From Symbiodinium natans (Eukaryota; Sar; Dinophyceae; Suessiales; Symbiodiniaceae), in assembly GCA_905221605.1 (NCBI GenBank), contig CAJNDS010000683.1, positions 1 to 64,000 on the forward strand: a stretch of 64,000 bases of DNA. The letters are read 5' to 3'. The notes under the pieces are model-generated. The model saw only the letters and a program-made list of their open reading frames with translations. It did not search any database and had not been told where the DNA came from. The position numbers were made by a program, and so were the translations under genes. Shown piece by piece: positions 8,879 to 18,567 of the stretch (positions are counted from its first letter, which is position 1; the number at the start of each line of letters is the position of its first letter).

Positions 8879-11800
8879 TCACTCACTACTGATACTCTTA
8901 GGTGTGGACTTCGCGAAGCGGTAGCAGCAGAGGTTGCCTTGATCATTCTCCGGGCCGACCAACATCAGCAGAGGCAACAGGAAGTTGGTGGACATGAGGA
9001 TGGACAGTCCGATGACCATGAAGATGAAGCCCCCGAACTGGAAGAAGAAATAGAAGCCGCAAGCAAAGAGCATGGCCGCAGCGAAGAGGGTCGTGATGGC
9101 AGAGTTGGCAACGGAGATGCCCATCTCTTCCAAGGCAGCGTGGGTCCGGTCCATGCGCGTCCTGGCAGGCGAACTGTTGTAGGCATGGAGCAGGTGCACT
9201 GTGTAGTCCACTGACAAACCCACAGTGGCGATCATGAAGATGCACTCGTTCTCGCCCAAACTCCAACCCAGAAGTGGCACGACACCCAAGAAGGTCGCTG
9301 TGATGCAGACGATGCAAACCAGGCCCAAGGTTGAGGTCCACCAGTTCCATGTCGTCGCTAGTAGCACAATCCAGCAAACCAACAGGGACAGGCCAATTCC
9401 CATAGTGGCAGCCTTGACCATCTCATTCTGAGTGACCAGGAATAAGTAGAGCTCTGCCGTCTGGAAGCCTCCCAGGTTCGGGGCATGTGTCTCTTTGAAC
9501 TCCTCCCAGCGGTTGTACCACTCATTGGCCTCGTCCACAGTGTTCTCTCGCGGGAAGGTAGCATTGTAGCTAACCCATGCGAACTGAATCGCGGTCTTGT
9601 CATTGTTTAGCCGAATTCCTGTGTACTGGGAAATGAAGTCGGCTTCATAGCGGCGGTCGATGCTCTTCAGATAGTTTGCCTTCTTCTCCATATATTCCTC
9701 CCATTCGGTCACCCCTGGGTCAGTCGAGGAAGCTGTTGACAGAAGAGAGATGAAGTCGCTCTCTGACAGTCCTGAATAGCTGAGAGGGTCGGTTGTCGAG
9801 TAGCAGCTCATCGTGTCGCTCGCATAGGCACAGCCAGCGGCTGCTGCGCAAGCGGTGGCGTCCTTTCCTGGGCAGTTGCCCTGCTTGGATGCCCAGAAGT
9901 ACAGCAGGTCCTCCATGAAACAGAAGCGGGAGGTCACGCAGCTCTCATCAGCTCGGATGTAGAGTCCAGCACTCTGCCAAGCCGCAGTGTCAGCTGGGCA
10001 GTTGCCAGCGACGGGCGAGCCACGCGCCAGGCATTCGCGTGTACCGCAGCGTGTGTTGGCAGTGTCCTTTCCCAGGTCAACGGCCGTGCAGAGCGCAAGA
10101 AGCTCCATCTGCTTGGCAGGATTAGCCAGATCACTGGCCGAGTTTCCGCCAAACTTTGGCGCATTGAGGGTAGAGTCGGGCCTGTCACGGGCCCAAGTCA
10201 CTGGCGAATCGTCCTCCAGTCCGAACACGATCGAGGCAGTGACTGGCCGAGTCGAGAACTCGAACTCTGAGAAGAGGATGTCGGAGCCCTTGATGACATC
10301 GATGTTCTCACGGCCGATGGGTGCCCTCTTTTTGGCGGTACGCAGCTGAACCCCCGCGCTCGTGGCCATGCCGATGACCACTACGAGCCAGAAGAGGATG
10401 AGCTTGATCTTGTGAGACTGGTAGAAGCGGAAGACTGGCCCGGCAAAGAACTTCTCCATGGCGCGGGGCTCTGGGGGGTCCTCCGGCTTAGGAGGCTTCG
10501 GCATGCACTTCCAGCTGTTGCCGCAGCAGCTCAGAAGGGCGCGGAGGCCTCCGAAGCAGCAGCCTGGGCCACCACAAGTGCCTGGCTCACGGACCTCGAT
10601 GCCACAGCAGCGGCAGCAGTAGCCAAAGCCCTTGATCCACTCGTCGTAGACCAACACTGCAGAGGCGAAGAAGCTGATGCAGAAGAGGTAATCGACCAGA
10701 ACCACAACCGCTGCAAAGATGCAGAAGCTCTGAACCAAGGGCAGGGGCGATGTAGCACCGATGACAAAGGAGCCGCAAGTGGTCAACGTAGTCACCAACA
10801 TCGCTCCCACCGATCTCCGATAGGCCCAGCAGAAACGAGTTGTCTTGCTGTGGTTCACACCCTCGGCATGGGCGGACTGCAACCAAGCATCATAGAAAAT
10901 GAAAACATCGTCAGCGCCGATGCCCAGAATCATGTAGATCACAAGCATCTGGTACCAGAAGATCTTCTGTCCCAGGATAAGCACCCACAGGCACATCCCG
11001 ACTGGAAGAGAGAAAACGATCCTTAAGGAGAGCAGGATTCGTACGTGGAGTCGGGAGTCGGCGATTTTTATGGTACAGACGTGCACTCAATGTCTAGAAT
11101 GAGAACAACGACAACACTTTAGAACTGAATGCCAGAAAAGCGGCTCGAACATTCCACAGGACGCCAGAAACACACCTGAGCAAGCTCAACGATGCGTCCG
11201 CATGATGAAGGCACTGGCAAGGCACTGGCAAGGCACTGGCAAGGCACTGGCAGAAGTGTGCTGGGCTCATCTGGGCTCCAGACTTTCCAACATGAGCCAC
11301 ATGTATGCCCAAACCGACACCAGCGAACCGAGGGAGAGGAAGCCATCCACCAGGAGGATCCCCAGGTACTGGGCGATCAGTGTGGCACCAGAGAACAGCA
11401 TGATGCGGAGCTTGCTGCCATGCTCCCTCTCGTACTTTGCCTCAATCCGTGCAGCCTTGGAATACCAACCGGTTCGACCTTCCACATATCCCAGCTGGAA
11501 TCTCTCACCTTCTTTATCATCCTCCGGGTCGGTGGCTCCTGCAAAGAAGCGGGAGAGGGTGTACTTGCTCTTCCGTGTCGCACAATCAAAGCTGATTGGC
11601 ATGAAACTGTTCTTCAGGTTCCACCAGAGCGGCAACGTGGGATCACACAGCTTGTCAAGGATTGCCTCCTTCGCAGCACCTGTGACCAGGCCCGTGGCAT
11701 CCGTGGCCGGAAAGTAGGCCGAGGAAGTGCAGATCCGATGTGTTCCAGGAGGAGACCAGCCACATGTCATGTTGGATGCGCACCCGGCCGCCACCGTCTG

Positions 11801-13093
11801 AACCATTTGCTGCTCAACCATATCCAGGACCATGGTATTGACGGGGCCACTGGATGTTGCAAAGCCGCCGCCGAAGCCGGCCGGACCCGCTGAGCAGAGT
11901 TGGCCAAGGGCAGAAGTAGGGTCCAGGGTGGTGGTGGTGGTCGTCGGTTCGTTTGACTGGGCCTGGGACATGGAGATGACGTTGCTTTTCCAGTCGGCGA
12001 TGCACGTTTGGATGGAGGACGGCCAGGCGGTCTTGGGCTTCATCGTGCCGTCGCTGTTGCAGACTTGGCACGACTCTTCCATCTGGCAGATGCAGGCCAT
12101 CATGCCTCCAAGCCCCAGCTGGTTGAAGCCGGCAAGGCCCTGCTCCTGAATCTTGTTCAAGCCTGCCGAATCCATCGAGAACACGTGTGTCAGGCCGACG
12201 CCCGATGCACACTTCGGAGAGCCAAAGCCATGGCCCGGATAGGACATCAAACACCAGTCGTCATCCCATGGAGAGGCCCGTGTCACACCGTTGTCGGTGT
12301 ACTCAGCGCCGTCAACGTCAGTGAAGAGCTCCTGCTCGTAGTTTTTGATGATTTGCATGATGTCGTCGTCCAGGATGTTGCCATCTTCCTCAACCGCCTC
12401 GTAGATCGTGCTGATGAATGCCGGGAGAAAGTCCAGGTACAGCGGGTTTTGGCGCGCCTTGGGTGCAGGTCCAGGGCACTCAATGTCGCGGCAAGAACCG
12501 CCAGGGCCTCGCCTCACCCACTCACAAAGTTCGTCGGCCTCGCAAACCGCCTGGTCCTCGTGCCTCTGGTCAGAACAACCGGGCCGCTCGCTCAGGGCAG
12601 CTTGGTAGCCAAACCACTGTTGCACCTTGAGGTTGCTTTCCACTGCAGGATCTTCAAAGGAGAAGATGTCCGTTCCTTGCACTTGAACCTCACGCACGAA
12701 AAGCATGGTGAAGAGCCAGCCGATGAGGAAGAAGCCCCAGCAGGGGAAGCAGGGCCCACAGCAGCCGAAGCAGGTGCCAATCAGGCACCTCTCCCAGCAA
12801 GAGGGCTCCGGCCCACAGCAACAGGGCGGAACCTCTGCAAGCGGCTTTCCGCTGCCCCCATTGGGCACCACCTTGACCTCCACAGGGACTCCGACTACGG
12901 GGCCAGACGCGCTGCCGTCCACATTCACCGCGTCCCCAACAAGGTTCGCCATGTGCAGGGAGCAAACAGGCCAGTTTTTGTTTCGACTGGGCCAAACACT
13001 GCTGACAAAGACAAGTCCAGCGCACAAAAGCAGGCGAGGAGAATGCATAGGCTCACATCGGCGCATGGAATGTGCCTTGGCTATTCGATACAT
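8879..13093 (-). CDS. Dispatched/Patched-like RND membrane protein, three exons
   Basis: This protein belongs to the resistance-nodulation-division superfamily that includes Patched, Dispatched and NPC1; members move lipids or lipid-modified proteins across membranes. Exons are 11284-13093, 11145-11175 and 8879-11021, together 3984 nt, in frame, giving 1327 residues from the first ATG. A second ATG at 12952 (MANLVGD) would give 1280 and may be the true start, since the first 47 residues look UTR-like. A Cys-rich juxtamembrane segment precedes the first membrane helix (GFFLIGWLFTMLF). A large Cys-rich lumenal loop follows, then a sterol-sensing-type helix bundle with the RND acidic motif GADD (residues 649-652), and a second bundle with GLSVDYTVH near residue 1215. 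Length and two-bundle layout fit the family. The substrate is unknown. Confidence 0.9.
11022..11144 (-). other. intron 2 of the Dispatched-like gene (GC-AG, 123 bp)
   Basis: The intron begins GCCGCTTTTC and ends CTCCTTAAG, followed by GATCG in the next exon. The donor is GC rather than GT, as is common in dinoflagellates. Confidence 0.8.
11145..11175 (-). other. 31-nt micro-exon of the Dispatched-like gene
   Basis: The exon reads (x)GT GTG TTT CTG ... GGA ATG TTC GA, giving VFLASCGMFE. It bridges MWLMLES from exon 1 and IVFSLPVGMC from exon 3, restoring the continuous RND helix expected between them. Its acceptor is CTTGCTCAG and its donor is GA|GCCGC, a GC donor. Without it the two long frames cannot be joined in phase; with it the total is a multiple of three. 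Confidence 0.85.
11176..11283 (-). other. intron 1 of the Dispatched-like gene (GT-AG, 108 bp) with minisatellite
   Basis: The intron starts GTCTGG and ends CTCAG. Inside it (about 11208-11252) an 11-bp word, GGCACTGGCAA on the plus strand, is repeated about four times. Confidence 0.8.
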
Positions 13094-13099
13094 TCATCG

Positions 13100-13840
13100 T
13101 GCCTTGCCGCCGTCTCCCCGGGAGCTCATCTGGGAGTAGAGCTGCAAGGCCAAGCCTGGCATTCTCAGAGACATTCAGAGACAATGGGGGAGGTCGAAAC
13201 TGTACTGTGGGATACGTCGGCTTAAACATTCGGCTCGGAGCATGGCTCGGGATGATCCTCGCGGCATTTTCGGACTCTTGCTCTGATCTTTGTCTTTAGA
13301 ATTTGGTTTGGCACCTGATAGTGACAGGGCGCTCATCTGACAAAAATGTCTCACTTCAGTTTCGTGGTATTAGGTCAGGGCTATGAGATTTCGGGAGAGT
13401 TCTCACTTCTAAATCGAAGCTTTTCAATTCTCACGCTGGTGCGGTGTCGCAACCCTCCCCTCCTCCACCCCGCCCACGGTCTCACGGCGCCCGTGTGGGG
13501 GGGGCGGGGGGTTTGGGCCTTGGGTTTTGGGGTTTCTGGGTGCTCTCTGCCCTTGCAGAAGAACTGCTGTGTTTCCTCTTCGGCCGGCTGGTCTGGTTTG
13601 CTGCATGCAAAATTTTCAGGAGGAGGTTGAACAAGAAACGAGGAGGAATAACCAAACCCTGCTTCCCATGAGATCAGGTGGATTCATGCTGGCCTCTGAT
13701 CACATGCCACGTTCCCCTGCAGAAACCAAAAAGACTCGTAGCAGGACCTTTTTGCAAAGTGGCCGCTCACACACGCACACAAGAGTTTAGTGAGTCGTCC
13801 CTCGTGGAATCGTAAGAGTCGTAGAGGGCGTGAAGTCCGC
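13100..13840. other. intergenic or unresolved 3' end of the upstream gene
   Basis: This lies between the Dispatched-like start and the last identified dehydrogenase exon. It holds C/A-rich telomere-like words around 13510-13545 and no firm coding exon. The missing C-terminal codons of the dehydrogenase (about 25 residues) should lie here or immediately after its last exon. Confidence 0.5.
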
Positions 13841-13847
13841 GGGTCGC

Positions 13848-16780
13848 CTCCAAGCGGAAGGCCCAGCTTTGGCTGGGACACGAAGGCGGCTGACGTGGCC
13901 AGGTTCAGATCCTGGAAGGTCAACTTCGATTTTCGGGTTTAGGAGGTTTAGGAGGTTTAGGAGGTTTAGGCATTGCTAGGCGGTTTAGGCTCAGGGTGGG
14001 TTCAGGGCGCTGCACAAAGCCGAAAGATGCTCGCAGGGTGGCAGACGCTGACTGCCTTCAGCATCAAGTCGCATGCGAATCCCCCACTGTAGCCCCTGGC
14101 TGAAGGAACCTGGCCAACCAGGAGATTGGGCTAGACTTGAGGGCCGGAGGCAGGGAGGACGAAAGCTCGGGGGCCGGAAGCAAGAGCAAAGTTGCATGAG
14201 AAAGTGTGGGCAGGGACCTGTTGGAGGCATGCTTGAGGGGTCTCCATGTTGGGTAGATACTAGCTTCTTGCAATCAACTAGCTCGCTGCATGTTGTGCTG
14301 GGAGCCTGACTCACGCACTGCGGTCAACACGCGACGGAGTCAGGTCTTGACGCAAAAACGCCCCCCCCCCCCTTCAGGTATTGATCTATCAATTTACCCC
14401 CCCCCCCCCCCTCCAAAACCAAGGTACATCAATTTACCCCCCCCCCCTCCGAGTGGGAGACTCGGACCAGATGACCCCCATGTGAGGAGAATAGCTGACT
14501 TGAAGTCTAGCAATCCCCACAGCGCGGAGTTCAAAAAGTAAGCAGAAAAGCAGCAAAGCCCTGTGAGCAACATCAAACCCTCGGAAACATGACGCCGGCG
14601 CCCCTTCCATGACACCGGGGCAGGGGTTGTAGGTGTCGCTGCTCCAGCACCTGGGAACCGCGGTGCCATGGACTCGGTACTCCTGAAAAAAATCTTGAAA
14701 CAATGGAGCCCTAACTCATCCGAACATCGCCATTTACTCAAACAGGCCTCCCAGAACTGGTGTTGAGAATGTCCGCTAGCTTCCTCCCAGGGGAATCTGG
14801 GTTGCCAGGGACGTGCAGGGCACGCTTGCGCAACCTTGTTGAACCAACACACCTGGCCACCTTATACTCCGCGTTTATCTCCCTTGCAGCTTTCCCGCCG
14901 GCTATAGCTCTGTGGTGCTCGTTTGGGACCCCAATCCTCTGATCCAGGCCCAGGCGGCCAGCAAGAGCATGGCCCTGCCCACTCGGGTGCTTCGCTGCGG
15001 CTTCTTCTTTTGCATTTTGGGTGTCTTAGTCAAGCGGAACGGCTTTGGGTTTAGGGTTCTGGGTTTGGGGTACCTCGCAGACGGCGGCCATGGTAATTCC
15101 CAGAACGAGGTTGTTGCAAAGCTTGGCCGCCTCAAAAAGCGCAAGTCTAAGATCCCAGAAGATTGCCGTAGTGCTCCAGCCTGACCCATCCCTGCATCTC
15201 CACAATGCACCACCTCCACAACTGTTACTCTGTTACTGATTGGGCCATGCGCTGGTCACAGGTCACCGCACCTTCTTTCCCATGTGCTGCAGGATGAGAC
15301 TCGCAGCTTGAAAAGCGTCCTCCGGCCTCGTGGGTGCGAGGCCAAAAAAGGTCAGAAAGGGAAGAGCTGATGGGAGCTGGGCAAGCTGAGGAGCCAGGCC
15401 CACCGACCATAAACGTCAGGGTTCCCTGCACAGATTCTCAGGATGTTGGACGCTTAGGCTGCGAGGGGCTAGACTCTACTAGACTGCCTGCTCCGCAGCG
15501 GGCGTGCCGCCTGAAACCGGCGCATCCACTGCGACAGCACCTCCGCTGCAAGCCATCAAGTATCCAAGCCTTGAACGTCCTCACGCACCTCTCTTTGCAG
15601 CAGCTGCTGCCACCTGCGATGCAGGGATTCATTCCCGACAAGAGCTGAGGCAGTCGAAAACATGTCCCCAGAGAACGTTGCCTCCTTGCCCACATGGGGC
15701 TCACAGGTGGAGCAATCAATCAGGAGTGACCCCGAAGATGCCTCAAGAAAAACCCAGCTCTAACCAAGCATCTCGCGATACACAGCATATCACATACAGC
15801 CTAAGGCAGCAGCTCCACCATCAAGCAGAAGCCCATTGCTCCCCAAGTACACCTCAGCTTACAGTAGCTGATAGGATGCAGCTGGACTGTGTTTTGGGGA
15901 GGGTGGAGGGCAATCGCCAACAAACGAACTCAACACAGCTAAGGCAGGCTGTTTCGTTGTCTCGTGTTTGGCCCCCTGCCCCGACCCAAAGCGGGCCTCG
16001 CGCACATGCGCACCAGCCGGAAGCATGGTGACCACAGTCTTTGCTTCTGCCGCCACTGCAAGCGGGGACCTGGATCTGAGAAGCCATGTTGTAGGGTTAC
16101 GTACTGATCTTGGGTCGAAGTGCGACCGGATGTACGTGACCGGATGACCGTTGAGGCGGGAGCGGCTGTACGAGACCGGATAATCTTTGAGGCGGGAACG
16201 GTGCTGGGCGTCCCCCAGCTTCGGCAAGCTTGGCGAGGTTTTGCTCAGAAACGTCGAACCCAACAACCTCCAAAAACACCATGCGCTGGATTGATGGGCG
16301 TTTCGGTACTGCACTATGACTTTGGTTTCGGGCCACTTTTCGATGTGTGCAACGATTGGATTTGGCACTGGCAAATGGAGATATTGGAACTGTCATGAGG
16401 ACACTGGTGAGTATGTGGTGTTTGGCATACACATGTAGGTAGCTGCTGCTTCCGCCCTTCCTTTTTCAGCCTTCTCATCTCTTTTCATCCTCCTCCTCTT
16501 ACCCTTGCATCCCTGCCTCCCTCGTCCTTTCCCTTCCTGCAGATGATCACTGATCAACTGTACCTGGTAGCGGCTTCTAGACTGCTCCCTTCCTCGTCAG
16601 CAAACGAATCGTCTGCGACATGAACAAGAAGCTACGAAGGCCAATATACAAAGCCTCGTGTCCGGCTTTCAGGAGGTTCCGTGCCATCGGCCCACCTCAA
16701 GCCACTTCAGCTTGCGACAGGCAGCGGAATAGATGCGGCATCGCTCAGACAGCGACCCATGTTTCCCAGGCCTATGAAGC
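13848..16780 (-). CDS. 3-hydroxyisobutyrate dehydrogenase, at least 17 micro-exons
   Basis: This enzyme oxidises 3-hydroxyisobutyrate to methylmalonate semialdehyde with NAD+ in mitochondrial valine breakdown. Exons, 5' to 3': 16757-16780, 16655-16695, 16210-16267, 15997-16055, 15814-15852, 15682-15741, 15589-15613, 15488-15540, 15400-15425, 15272-15326, 15181-15213, 15074-15130, 14940-14974, 14748-14783, 14602-14650, 14056-14109 and 13848-13911. They total 768 nt and every junction keeps phase. Family landmarks appear in order: the Rossmann motif GFIGLGNMG, TVVTMLPAG, SLLIDCST, the substrate motif DAPVSGG, TLTFMVGG, the catalytic-lysine motif GQAAKLCNN, ILNTSSGRCWSSDTYNP and GGFACDLMLKDLNLA. 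The first exon with its targeting peptide, possibly some residues between exons 3 and 4 (limits least sure there), and the C-terminal tail were not found. Usual length is about 300-335 residues; 256 codons are placed. Confidence 0.92.
13930..13990. repeat. tandem GGTTTAGGA-type repeat inside a dehydrogenase intron
   Basis: The plus strand carries AGGTTTAGG repeated about four times, then a degenerate copy. It lies inside the 144-bp intron between the last two identified exons of the dehydrogenase. Confidence 0.7.
14361..14447. repeat. poly-C runs in a tandem ATCAATTTACCCC unit (intronic)
   Basis: Three C runs (14361-14372, 14397-14411, 14437-14447) occur; the last two each follow the word ATCAATTTA, so the unit is duplicated with a period of about 40 bp. 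They lie inside the 492-bp intron (14110-14601) of the dehydrogenase. Confidence 0.75.
14784..14939 (-). other. GA-AG intron of the dehydrogenase
   Basis: Exon CTG GGC CTG GAT CA is followed by GAGGATTGG and the intron ends CCTGGGAG before GAAGCTAGCG. Splicing gives GLDQKLADILN, matching the family. The equivalent CAG|AG placement is possible, but no GT or GC donor restores the frame. Confidence 0.7.
14975..15073 (-). other. GT-AG intron of the dehydrogenase made of telomere-like words
   Basis: The 99-bp intron starts GTACCCCAAACCC and continues AGAACCCTAAACCCAAAGCC before ending GTGGGCAG. The telomere-like words begin directly at the 5' splice site. Confidence 0.75.
16132..16203. repeat. 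36-bp direct tandem duplication (intronic)
   Basis: Two units of 36 bp, starting GTACGTGACCGGAT and GTACGAGACCGGAT and both continuing TTGAGGCGGGA, lie head to tail. A partial copy precedes them. They fall in the intron between the third and fourth identified exons of the dehydrogenase. Confidence 0.8.
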
Positions 16781-16784
16781 CTCA

Positions 16785-17230
16785 AGGCAAAAGCAAAACA
16801 AATGACAAGCAACTCTTTTGTGGCGCCTGCGAGTTGCGACTCGCAAAGCAGTTCAGACGACCACCCACTGGTCCAGCTGCTGCTGCTAGCCCTCGGAAGC
16901 CAAGCCCCCATGACCTCGAGCACATGACTCGCATTGCGGGGTATGAAAGATCCTGAAGTGAGCTACGCTTGACATTTGTGCCAAACCAGTGGTTCTGTTC
17001 AAGTTCGTGTCCTTCCAGCAGCTATCTTTCTCTGACTACGAACTGCTACTTGAACTTCTACAGGTGCTCATTGCTTGTCATGCGGGCACCTACACTCGAC
17101 GGAAAGTGATTTGAATGCGTGGAAGGCTGTTAGAATTATGCTCAGCCAGGCCTGGCAATCTGCCTGGCGGCCAAACTGGCCATTTGTGACCTTGGCCAGC
17201 TCATGCCAATTCAGAAACCCGTCCATAGTC
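16785..17230. other. likely holds the unidentified first exon of the dehydrogenase
   Basis: The first placed exon needs one upstream nucleotide to complete its glycine codon, so an initiator exon with any targeting peptide must lie upstream. No convincing candidate was found here. Confidence 0.35.
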
Positions 17231-17706
17231 CCAACAACCTCTTAAAGCTGTGCTCCAAGCCCCCGAGGCTTGGTGTCAGCTACCATCTGTGCTGTCCCGA
17301 GGCCCCGGCGAACCACCAGGACCGGAGAGCTTCTAAAATCCCGCGTTGCTGGACAGTGTCTGCGTGTTGATTTTCATGTTGCGCAAAAGCTGATGCCTCT
17401 ATCGTTAAGCTTGTTGCTTCTTTGCAACCTGCCCAGGCTCTCTGTGCACTTGCCAAGGGAACTGGAGACCTGAAACTCCGGGTGGGTTCACATTGCTCCC
17501 AATAAGTCCAGCATGACCATGCCTTTCACTCTGTCAGCTCTAGCACACACGGACACAGAGGGGCATCGACAGCAATTACTTTCTTTGTCAGCGCTTCGGC
17601 CAACATCACATGGAGGCAGAGGCATAACAATGACACGCTGATGTGACGCCATACTGCCGCTATGTTCGACGGAGTCTCCAAAGTTAGGAGACTCAACGCT
17701 ATGCAA
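17230..17706 (-). CDS. unrecognised exon candidates
   Basis: Minus-strand frames read SPNFGDSVEHSGSMASHQ and VKGMVMLDLLGAM (17488-17706), then LGKCTESLGRLQRSNKLN near 17395-17465, then RDFRSSPVLVVRRGLGTAQM near 17270-17340. They have balanced composition and end in stops near AG or GT sites. No domain is recognised; they might be exons of one gene upstream of the dehydrogenase. Confidence 0.25.
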
Positions 17707-17956
17707 GCCGCCTCACTAACTCTCCCCCCGTGACTGGACTTTACATATTGCTAGCAACTGTCTAGCTTGAGCTGCACATGTTTAATGAATGTCTCATCCG
17801 ACGGGGAAAGATTGCAGCTTGTGGTGAAATGCTCAACTCTTGTGTCTGAATGCTCAGCGATCATGGCCCTGGCAAAAACTCAGCCATGAAGGCTGTTGGA
17901 TGACAACGCGCCTTCCCACAGCAACCAGACTGTTCGGGCCTGGTGCGTACGTCTGA

Positions 17957-18388
17957 TCAACCGGATTCGGCTGAAGAACATGGGCCCGAAAGACCTCGTC
18001 CGTGAAGTGTCGGGACAATCGCAACTGTAGCGGTCATGCACTTGCAGAACCGCATGAAGATGTCGTGGCCATCAGGAAGCATTTGCCTTTCCAGGAACCG
18101 CACGTTTTGTCCGGCATGATCCTGGCACCTTGACCAAGGGAGTTGAAGCCGCTGGCAAATCAACACGACAAACTGCACCCTCAACCCGGATGCCAAACCC
18201 TTGTGCCGATCTTCCCTCGCCATCCGCCAAACTCCCAGAAGCCCCTGAAACCGGACACGAGGTGTCGGCCCCAATCGGTGGGCTCGGCAGCAAGCCCCGG
18301 TATCATGCCTCGGCAGCACGGACAAGGGTAATGAATAACAAAAGGCAGGGAAACCAGTCATACTAGGAACCTGAATGAAAACGGACAA
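17957..18388 (-). CDS. weak exon candidate
   Basis: A 143-codon minus-strand frame whose second half (HAGQNVRFLERQMLPDGHDI then FMRFCKCMTATVAIVPTLHG) looks protein-like. The first half is Arg/Cys-rich and probably intronic. No family is recognised. Confidence 0.2.
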   Translation of the reverse strand: MSVFIQVPSMTGFPAFCYSLPLSVLPRHDTGACCRAHRLGPTPRVRFQGLLGVWRMAREDRHKGLASGLRVQFVVLICQRLQLPWSRCQDHAGQNVRFLERQMLPDGHDIFMRFCKCMTATVAIVPTLHGRGLSGPCSSAESG

Positions 18389-18433
18389 GCCTTCAACTTT
18401 ACAATTTCATGTCACATATCATTGAGTAGAGAT

Positions 18434-18454
18434 TCCAAGCTACGACAGCTTGGA
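18434..18454. other. short perfect hairpin
   Basis: TCCAAGCT pairs with AGCTTGGA across a five-base ACGAC loop. It lies between two exon candidates. Its role is unknown. Confidence 0.5.
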
Positions 18455-18567
18455 GACGTTTCCTGCCCAGACTCTGCATCAACTGCAAAACCAGCGTTGC
18501 TCGAACTTTATGGGTAGTTTTGAGTAAGGTCACAGGCAAGGTCCCCTGTAGTCAGTTCCAGACACGA

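Noticed and set aside
12008-13225. 405-codon plus-strand open frame
   Set aside because: Lies antisense to exon 1 of the Dispatched-like gene and has no independent motif.
13880-13925. Possible tRNA T-arm-like sequence GGTTCAGATCC
   Set aside because: No D-arm, anticodon arm or acceptor pairing around it, and it lies in the last dehydrogenase exon.
14861-14939. Open continuation GVPNEHHRAIAGGKAAREINAEYK after GLDQ
   Set aside because: Open by chance; the dehydrogenase family continues with KLADILNTSSGR, reached by a GA-AG intron.
15131-15180. Continuous frame WSTTAIFWDLRLALFE joined to AAKLCNN
   Set aside because: It looked like part of one long exon, but the family needs GQ followed directly by AAK; treating it as a 50-bp GC-AG intron restores the motif.
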